Source of the DNA: JBCBCP01 sp038530575
GTDB lineage: Bacteria; Pseudomonadota; Alphaproteobacteria; Rhodobacterales; Rhodobacteraceae
Assembly (NCBI GenBank): GCA_038530575.1
Contig: JBCBCP010000084.1
Location: 1 to 10,712 of the forward strand
Reading direction: 5' to 3'
DNA length: 10,712 bases
Shown: one piece after another, positions 5,405-10,712 of the stretch
Position numbering within the stretch: position 1 is the stretch's first letter
Layout: each line of letters starts with the position of its first letter
Position numbers and translations under genes: made by a program
The notes under the pieces: generated by a model
Told to the model about the DNA's origin: nothing
Seen by the model: the letters and a program-made list of their open reading frames with translations, nothing else
The model's database searches: none

Positions 5405-6255
5405 AGCGCCTGATCACTGCTCTGGCTCTGCTGGCGGGTCCGGCAATGGCGGGCTGTGGCCCCGCGCCTGATCCCTGCAAAATCGACAGCGGCACCTACC
5501 ACATTGCCCTGCCGGACGGAGCGCCCCGCGGAGCAATTATGTTCCTGCACGGCTGGGGCAGTTCCGGCACGGGAAGCATCGGCAATCGGCGCTGGGTGCC
5601 GCAGGCGCTGGCCGCCGGGTATGCCGTGCTTGCCCCGGATGGTACCCCGCGCGAGGGGCGGCGCGGGCGCAGTTGGTCGTTCCATCCCGATTGGCCTCAG
5701 GCCCGGGACGAGGTCGCCTTCTTACAAGCAGTGCGCGACGATGCCGCCGCGCGCTTTGGGCTTGATCCCGCGCGTATGGCGCTGGGCGGCTTTTCCATTG
5801 GCGGATCGATGACCCATTACCTCGCCTGCGCGGCCCCGGACGCGTTTGCCGCCTACATCCCCGTCGGCGGCGCGTTCTGGCGCACCCACCCAGAGGCGTG
5901 CCGCGGCCCCGTACGCCTGCTGCACACCCATGGATGGCGTGACACCACCGTTCCGCTTGAGGGCCGGGTGGTGCGGGGCGTGGACGCAAACGACCCCGAA
6001 GCGCTCATTCAGGGCGATGTGTTCTATGCAATGCAGCTCTGGCGCGCGGAAAACGGCTGTGTCCAACTGCGCGCGGACCGCTTCGAGACCGAGGGCGCGT
6101 TCCTGCGCCGTGCCTGGGACCGCTGCACGCCCGGCACGGCGCTGGAACTGGCGCTGTTCGATGGTGGCCACACCGTCCCGGCAGAGTGGATCGGCATGGT
6201 GCTGCCGTGGCTGGGCGGCCTTTTCTTCGAAGAAAAGGCCTCTGCCGATCCTTGA
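5392..6255 (+). CDS. Secreted polyhydroxybutyrate-depolymerase-type alpha/beta hydrolase
   Basis: The product is 287 residues. An N-terminal signal (KRLITALALLAGPAMAG, 5-21) ends at Cys22, so it may be Sec-cleaved after AMA or be a lipoprotein with a poor lipobox (MAGC). The fold motifs are clear: oxyanion-loop HGWGSSGTG at 53-61, nucleophile elbow G-F-S-I-G with Ser135, Asp184 in HGWRDTTVP, and His260 in DGGHTVP, forming a complete Ser-Asp-His triad. The layout resembles the LpqC/PHB depolymerase group (COG3509), which includes feruloyl esterases, so the natural ester is not determined. ATG 5392 is within the rhodanese gene (13-base overlap) and gives a full signal peptide; the internal ATG at 5446 would remove it. 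The last codons lie in a perfect 24-bp palindrome. Confidence 0.8.
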   Translation: MAGVKRLITALALLAGPAMAGCGPAPDPCKIDSGTYHIALPDGAPRGAIMFLHGWGSSGTGSIGNRRWVPQALAAGYAVLAPDGTPREGRRGRSWSFHPDWPQARDEVAFLQAVRDDAAARFGLDPARMALGGFSIGGSMTHYLACAAPDAFAAYIPVGGAFWRTHPEACRGPVRLLHTHGWRDTTVPLEGRVVRGVDANDPEALIQGDVFYAMQLWRAENGCVQLRADRFETEGAFLRRAWDRCTPGTALELALFDGGHTVPAEWIGMVLPWLGGLFFEEKASADP

Positions 6256-6288
6256 AGGATCGGTCCCCGCGTTTCTTTGAAGAAACGC
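6217..6288. terminator. Cluster of three palindromes between convergent genes
   Basis: Three perfect inverted repeats stand in a row. The first (6217-6240) has 12-bp arms, GGCCTTTTCTTC and its complement, with no spacer. The second (6245-6263) has 9-bp arms, CCGATCCTT and AAGGATCGG, around one base. The third (6269-6288) has 9-bp arms, GCGTTTCTT and AAGAAACGC, around TG. The first and third share the core TTTCTT-Y-GAAGAAA. They cover the end of the hydrolase gene and abut the opgH stop codon (6289-6291), so they could end transcription from both sides. No long T-run follows any of them. Confidence 0.65.
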
Positions 6289-8109
6289 CTACTCGGCGGC
6301 AACAGGCGCGCGTGCTTGCAGGTCCGCGCGCGCCGCGCGGGCCGCGGCGGCGATGGGTGGCTCGCGCAGGGTCAGGGGGCTGTCCATGCGCAGGCCCATG
6401 GGTCCTTGAACAACGCGCACCGCTGAGAGAGCGGACAGCGGTACGGCCAGCAAAAGCGAGGCGGCAATCGGCATCAGCCAGAGCGATACAAGCCCCGCCC
6501 CGATGCCGAAGACCAGCACCGCGCCCAGCAGCGTTTCCACCCAGTGAAAGGCCAGCAGCGTGCGCAGCGGATAGGCTATAGCCTGCCGCCGCTGCGGCGC
6601 CCAGCCTTCAGGGCGCGCCAGTAGCGCACGCAGGACCGCGCGGCTTTGCTGGATCATCAGGATGGGGGCGTAGGCGATGGCCAGGACAATCTCTGTCAGC
6701 ACCGCGAAGGCAAAGGCCAGCCGCCCGCCGAATAGCCGCACCGCGCGTGGGCGCGCCGCGATCACCGCTGCCGAGGCCAGCTTCGGCACCAAGAGCATCC
6801 CGTACATGATGACGAGGAACACCGCGCTGTCGATATGCGTCATCTCGGGCGGCCAGTTGGGAAAGAGCGGGTTCTCCTCCGAGAAATAGGCGACCACGTT
6901 TGTCTCGGCATCAATCCCCAGCAGCGCCCAGAACACCAAGAGCACCAGCCACGCGGGTGACATCAGATAGGCGGCCGCGCCCTGGAACAGGTGAAAGCGG
7001 CTGACCCGGTGCAGCCCCGCCGTGCCCAGCAGGCCAAGGTGCTGCAGGTTGCCCCGGCACCAGCGCCGGTCGCGGATGGCGTAGTCGATCAGCGTGCCCG
7101 GCGTTTCCTCGAAACTCCCGGGCACGCGCGGCAGAAACCGCACCGACCAGCCCGCGCGGCGCAGCAGCGACGCCTCCACGAAGTCATGGCTGAGGATCAG
7201 ACGTCCCCGCACCCTCGGCAGGCCTGCCGCCGCCGCAAAGGCCCGCGTGCGGATAATCGCGTTGTGGCCCCAGTAATTGCCCTCGGTCCCGGACCACGCG
7301 GCCAGCCCTTCGGCCAGCAGCCACCCATAGGCGAGGTTGGAAAACTGCTGCACCCGGGCAAAGAGCGTCTCCGCGCCGATGAGGCGGGGAAAGGACTGGA
7401 TCAGGCCGGCCTGCGCATCGCCTGCCATCTCGTCTGCCAGCGCGCGGATGGCGCGGCCGGTCATCAGGCTGTCGGCGTCCAGCACCAACATCGCCTCAAA
7501 GCCCGCGCCCCAGCCGCGCACCCAATCGGTGATATTGCCGACCTTCTTGTCGGTGTTGGCGCTGCGGCGGCGGTAGAACACGGTATGCCGGGCGCGCAGG
7601 GCCGACAGGGCGGCCTTTTCGGCGCCGGCAATCTCTGCATCCTGCGTATCGGACAGGACAAAGAGCGTGTAGCGGTGCGCGCCGCCGCTGCGCCCCAGAT
7701 CGTCCAGCATCGCCGCGGCGCGGCCAAAGACGTCCCACGCGGCCTCGTTATAGATCGGCACCAGCAGGGCGACGTCCAGCGCATCGCCCGCCCGCCGCGG
7801 CACAGGGCCCTCGCGCCGGGCCAGGCCGACCGCGACCGTGCTGACGGCCAGCGTCACCCAGACAAAGGTCATCCCAATGAGGCCCAGCAGGACCCATTCC
7901 AGCGCGCTCATCCCGCCTGCCGCAAAGACGCCCTGCAGGCCCCACAGCAGCAGTCCGGTCACCACAAGCGCGGGCAGAAACACCGCCAGCCGCCATGGGC
8001 GTCCTCTGTCGCGGCCACGCCCCGGCGCGCTGCGCAAATCCTGCGCAGGCATAGCCAGCGGGGCGGGGGGCGGCATCAAGGCCGCTGCGTAATTGTTCAG
8101 GCCGTCCAT
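6289..8109 (-). CDS. opgH: Glucans biosynthesis glucosyltransferase H (OpgH/MdoH)
   Basis: This inner-membrane family 2 glycosyltransferase makes the glucan backbone of osmoregulated periplasmic glucans from UDP-glucose. The product is 606 residues, shorter than the roughly 850 of E. coli OpgH; as I recall, alphaproteobacterial members are usually this short. Visible motifs are PIYNE (118-122), FVLSDTQD (150-157), the metal-binding DAD at 211-213, HDF with the likely base Asp309, and DRRWCRGNLQH (347-357), the equivalent of QxxRW. Membrane spans are at about 41-63, 69-95, 380-398, 427-450, 463-485 and 525-565. I chose ATG 8109 (MDGLNNYAA) because the extension to 8178 is out-of-frame opgG sequence; it overlaps the opgG end by 13 bases, and no strong ribosome site is present, which suggests coupling to opgG. 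It is the last gene of the opg operon and its stop adjoins the palindrome cluster. Confidence 0.93.
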   Translation of the reverse strand: MDGLNNYAAALMPPPAPLAMPAQDLRSAPGRGRDRGRPWRLAVFLPALVVTGLLLWGLQGVFAAGGMSALEWVLLGLIGMTFVWVTLAVSTVAVGLARREGPVPRRAGDALDVALLVPIYNEAAWDVFGRAAAMLDDLGRSGGAHRYTLFVLSDTQDAEIAGAEKAALSALRARHTVFYRRRSANTDKKVGNITDWVRGWGAGFEAMLVLDADSLMTGRAIRALADEMAGDAQAGLIQSFPRLIGAETLFARVQQFSNLAYGWLLAEGLAAWSGTEGNYWGHNAIIRTRAFAAAAGLPRVRGRLILSHDFVEASLLRRAGWSVRFLPRVPGSFEETPGTLIDYAIRDRRWCRGNLQHLGLLGTAGLHRVSRFHLFQGAAAYLMSPAWLVLLVFWALLGIDAETNVVAYFSEENPLFPNWPPEMTHIDSAVFLVIMYGMLLVPKLASAAVIAARPRAVRLFGGRLAFAFAVLTEIVLAIAYAPILMIQQSRAVLRALLARPEGWAPQRRQAIAYPLRTLLAFHWVETLLGAVLVFGIGAGLVSLWLMPIAASLLLAVPLSALSAVRVVQGPMGLRMDSPLTLREPPIAAAARAARADLQARAPVAAE

Positions 8110-9614
8110 CTGTAAAGCCAGACTTCGGACAGCGGCGCGCCGTCCGCGCGGCGCAGCTGGGCGCGGAATTCCGCCCATGCCGCGCCTTGCGCGTGGAAAG
8201 TGAAGGCGAGCCGCGGCCCGCCGGTGTCCGGATTGCGCTGCACGATGCCCGCGCTCACCTCGCCATGGGAGGTGCGCACGATGTGCTGGAGCGTCGACAG
8301 GTCTTCGGGGACCTGCGTCCCGGGTTCAAAGTCGATGGTAAAGATGCGCCCGCCTTCGGGCCGCCCGCCTGCCGCCGTGTCCAGCACGCGGATCACGCCC
8401 GCCTCGGGCACCGTGTCCGCGCCCCAATCGAGCGCATAGGACATCGCGTGCTCCGCCCCCGCCGGGATCGTGCCCGCGGGCCGCCAATAGGCGACGATGT
8501 TGTCGTAAATCTCAAGGTCTGCCGGGATTTCGACCAGCGCGACCGAGCCGCGCCCCCAGCCCTCGCGCGGGGTGACCCAGAGGCCCGGGCGGTTGTGATA
8601 AAGCGCCTCCAGATCGTTGAAATCGGAGAACGCGCGCGCCCGCTGCATCAGGCCAAAGCCGCGCGGATCGTTGTCGGAAAAGGCGCTGATCTGCAGCGTC
8701 TTGGGGTTGGCCAGCGGCCGCCAGATCGCCTCGCCCGCGCCGTTGTGGATCGCAAGGCCATCGGTGTCGTGCACCGCCGGGCGGAAATCGTCAAAGCGCT
8801 GGGTGTCCATCGCGTCAAAGAGGAACATGGAGGTCAGCGGCGCGATGCCCACATGGGTCAGGTCGGCGCGGGCAAAAAGCCGCGCGGACACTTCCATGCG
8901 CAGGACGGCCCCGTGCCGGATATCAAAGCGGTAGACCCCGGTCACCGACGGGCTGTCGAGCAGCGCGTGGATCACTTGGCTGCGCGCGCCCGGCTCGGGC
9001 GTCTCCAGCCAGAAACCTATGAAGTCGGGAAACTCCTCGCCCATCGGATCGCCAGTTTTTAGCGCAAGGCCCCGGGCGCTGAGGCCATAGGTCTCCCCCG
9101 TGCCGATCCCGCGGAAATAACTGGCGCCCTGAAAGACGGCGTATTCCTCGAAAATGCCTTGCTGGCGCAGTTCGGCGCGCAGGCGCAGGCCGGAATAGCC
9201 GAGTGTTTCGTCCACCGGCACGTCAGGGAACTGGTCCGTGGTGTCGAACACACCCATGTCAAAGCGCAGGGGGCGGGCGGTGCCGTCCGCGATGGCGTAC
9301 ATCTCGACGGGGCGTGGAAAGTAGAGGCCCGGCGGGAACACGTCGACGCGCTGGGGTCGGTCCGTGCCTTCCCAGAGCGCGTTGCGGCTGTCGAACCAAA
9401 TCTTGCGGTACTGATCATAGGTCAGATCGCGCCACGGCTGCGGGATCATCTGGCGGGCCTGATAGGGCTTTGCCGCCATCTCGCGCGCACGTTGCGCCAG
9501 CGCCTCAGCGGAGAAGGGCGCAGCCTCGCCCAGTTGCAGGCCCGGTTCTGCCCCAAGCGCAGGGGCGGCGGCGGCGGCGCCCATCAGGGCCAGAAGGGTG
9601 CGGCGGTCGATCAT
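8097..9614 (-). CDS. opgG: Periplasmic glucan biosynthesis protein, OpgG/OpgD family (MdoG)
   Basis: The product is 505 residues, the usual size of OpgG/OpgD. These periplasmic proteins act on the nascent glucan made by OpgH; E. coli OpgD/OpgG relatives have been placed in glycoside hydrolase family GH186. The N terminus MIDRRTLLALMG followed by an alanine-rich stretch ending at ALGA (19-22) contains a twin-arginine pair, so Tat export, as for E. coli OpgD, is plausible; Sec cannot be excluded. Family-like segments are PYQARQMIPQPWRDLTYDQYR, then WEGTDRPQRVDVFPPGLYF, then GYSGLRLRAEL, then FQGASYFRGIGTGETYGLSARGLAL and PREGWGRGSVALVEIP. I chose ATG 9614 because it gives a proper signal sequence and overlaps the opgC stop as ATGA. 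The open frame extends to 10460, but that part lies on opgC. The symbol opgG rather than opgD is chosen by operon context. Confidence 0.9.
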   Translation of the reverse strand: MIDRRTLLALMGAAAAAPALGAEPGLQLGEAAPFSAEALAQRAREMAAKPYQARQMIPQPWRDLTYDQYRKIWFDSRNALWEGTDRPQRVDVFPPGLYFPRPVEMYAIADGTARPLRFDMGVFDTTDQFPDVPVDETLGYSGLRLRAELRQQGIFEEYAVFQGASYFRGIGTGETYGLSARGLALKTGDPMGEEFPDFIGFWLETPEPGARSQVIHALLDSPSVTGVYRFDIRHGAVLRMEVSARLFARADLTHVGIAPLTSMFLFDAMDTQRFDDFRPAVHDTDGLAIHNGAGEAIWRPLANPKTLQISAFSDNDPRGFGLMQRARAFSDFNDLEALYHNRPGLWVTPREGWGRGSVALVEIPADLEIYDNIVAYWRPAGTIPAGAEHAMSYALDWGADTVPEAGVIRVLDTAAGGRPEGGRIFTIDFEPGTQVPEDLSTLQHIVRTSHGEVSAGIVQRNPDTGGPRLAFTFHAQGAAWAEFRAQLRRADGAPLSEVWLYRWTA

Positions 9615-10712
9615 TTGGCAGGCTTCCAGGGGACCGACTTGAACCAGCCGGCGAGGTAGGCGGTGATGATGAGGCACGCAAAACCGAACCCGTTCACCGC
9701 CAATACGGTGCCCGTGTCGCGGCCCAGCATGTCCATCGCGAACCCGTTGAAGCGCGCGACAAAGATCGACACGACAAAGACCGCCAGCGACTGTTGCCCG
9801 ACCTTGAGGATGATGCGCAGCACCGGCGCCCAAAGCTGGCCCAGCGCGCCCGCGCCTGCGCGCAGCCGGTCGCCCTTGTCCCCGGCCAGCACCCACATCA
9901 GGTAGCCAAGCGCGAGGAATTGGACATAGCGCAGGATGCCAAAATCGGTCTTGGAGATGAGTTGCCGGTTCTCCGCCCGCCACTCGCGCGCCCACTCGAA
10001 CCCGAACTCGCGCACGCCGATGTTGGAAAGCGGGATGTTGGCCAGCACGATGAACAGGCACAGGCCGATCAGCAGCGGCGTCACGGGCGGCTTCGGAAGC
10101 CAGCCGCGCATGAAGGCGAACCCGGTGAAGAACACGAGCTGCCAGCCGAAAGGGTTCAGGAACCAGCGGCGCTGCCAGTCGTCGCTGCCCACCCACGGCT
10201 CTGCGGTGAAGTTCAAATACGGTAGGCCCAGCGCCTCCACCCACGCGCGCTGGCCGAGGACCCAGAGCAGGATTGAAAAGGCCGCTACGGCGGCAAAGTG
10301 CACGCGGGACAGCGCGATCATGATGGGCATCATCGCAAGGATCACCATGTACATCGGCAGGATATCGAACAGGTTCGGCACCCATTGCAGGGTCATGAAG
10401 CTGAAGAGGATGTTGGGGTTTTCCCACAGCCCTTCGGAATGTTCCACGAACAGCATCCACAGGTTCATCTGGCCCCAGTAGTTGCGCGTGGTGATCTCAA
10501 GGTCCGTGGCCCAGACCAGCAGCGCCGCGGTCGCAAAGAAGAGGCCCACATGCGCCCAGTAGACCTGCCAGATGCGAAAGGCCACGCGGGCAGAGCCAAG
10601 GGCAAAGCCTGCCCTGTCAAAGGTGGCGCCGAAGGCGATGGCGCTGGCCATGCCGGAGCAGAAGACGAAAATCTCTGTCGCGTCCGAAAACCCCCAGCGG
10701 GCGGGGATCCAC
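9611..10712 (-). CDS. opgC: OpgC family membrane protein, glucan acyl (succinyl) transferase, 5' end outside window
   Basis: The open frame continues to the right edge: 20 further codons before Met at 10651 read WIPARWGFSDATEIFVFCSG, so the true start lies outside the window. About 366 residues are visible, with around ten hydrophobic segments, typical of the OpgC/acyltransferase-3-like membrane family. The R-W-G-F-S-D-A-x-E-x-F-V-F-x-S-G block near the N terminus is a mark of OpgC. In Rhodobacter sphaeroides OpgC is required for succinyl substitution of periplasmic glucans, and the same role is inferred here. Its stop overlaps the opgG start in an ATGA, and opgH follows, so the three are one operon read opgC-opgG-opgH. 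Any promoter lies outside the window. There is no sign of disruption in the visible part. Confidence 0.88.
   Translation of the reverse strand, partial: WIPARWGFSDATEIFVFCSGMASAIAFGATFDRAGFALGSARVAFRIWQVYWAHVGLFFATAALLVWATDLEITTRNYWGQMNLWMLFVEHSEGLWENPNILFSFMTLQWVPNLFDILPMYMVILAMMPIMIALSRVHFAAVAAFSILLWVLGQRAWVEALGLPYLNFTAEPWVGSDDWQRRWFLNPFGWQLVFFTGFAFMRGWLPKPPVTPLLIGLCLFIVLANIPLSNIGVREFGFEWAREWRAENRQLISKTDFGILRYVQFLALGYLMWVLAGDKGDRLRAGAGALGQLWAPVLRIILKVGQQSLAVFVVSIFVARFNGFAMDMLGRDTGTVLAVNGFGFACLIITAYLAGWFKSVPWKPAK

Noticed and set aside
4834..5685. 283-codon minus-strand open frame opposite the rhodanese and esterase genes
   Set aside because: It covers two genes with intact catalytic motifs on the other strand and has no domain of its own.
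6991..8115. 374-codon plus-strand open frame opposite opgH
   Set aside because: It lies wholly on the antisense of a clear glycosyltransferase gene. Its translation is rich in Arg, Gln, His and Pro with no domain, as expected for shadow frames in high-GC DNA.
8187..9062. 291-codon plus-strand open frame opposite opgG
   Set aside because: Antisense shadow of opgG, with no recognisable motif and low-complexity composition.
9203..10225. 340-codon plus-strand open frame opposite opgG/opgC
   Set aside because: Arg/Gly/Pro-rich antisense translation crossing the junction of two well-supported genes.
9615..10460. N-terminal extension of the opgG frame to 10460
   Set aside because: It lies on opgC in another frame. 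The ATG at 9614 gives a signal sequence and an ATGA overlap, so the fusion is not real.

Overview
The window looks like chromosomal DNA of a high-GC alphaproteobacterium, most likely Rhodobacterales (Roseobacter/Rhodobacter-type). The basis is composition, tightly packed genes with ATGA/GTGA overlaps, and protein types recognised from memory (KpsT-like capsule ATPase, SseB, YHS protein, a short OpgH, OpgC). No database search was possible.

Layout, left to right. (1) Positions 1-181, minus strand: the first 60 codons of a polysaccharide-export-type ABC ATPase that runs off the left edge. (2) Positions 352-2615, minus strand: a three-gene unit transcribed arsR-type repressor -> cysteine-containing permease (COG0701 type) -> a six-TM ABC exporter membrane domain with no ATPase. 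The repressor and permease overlap by 8 bases. A perfect 11-bp inverted repeat covers the start codon of the third gene. (3) Positions 2616-2802: a divergent regulatory region with a candidate ArsR operator/promoter and a 23-bp near-identical direct repeat. (4) Positions 2803-6255, plus strand: uracil-DNA glycosylase family gene overlapping an SseB-family gene, then three genes for exported proteins: a YHS-domain protein, a Tat-type rhodanese, and a polyhydroxybutyrate-depolymerase-type esterase overlapping the rhodanese gene. (5) Positions 6217-6288: three consecutive palindromes where the plus-strand genes meet the minus-strand opg genes. (6) Positions 6289-10712, minus strand: an overlapping opgC-opgG-opgH operon for osmoregulated periplasmic glucans; the start of opgC is beyond the right edge.

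How the genes fit together. OpgH makes the glucan backbone at the inner membrane, OpgG acts on it in the periplasm, and OpgC probably adds acyl (succinyl) groups. The ArsR/permease pair is a metal- or metalloid-responsive efflux unit; the metal cannot be told from sequence. The exported YHS and rhodanese proteins could relate to periplasmic metal or sulfur handling, but that is inference. No tRNA, rRNA, CRISPR array, insertion sequence or phage gene was seen. I do not see a clear new system. The most noteworthy signals are non-coding: the paired direct repeats, the start-codon hairpin and the triple palindrome cluster. No gene-free stretch exceeds about 190 bases.
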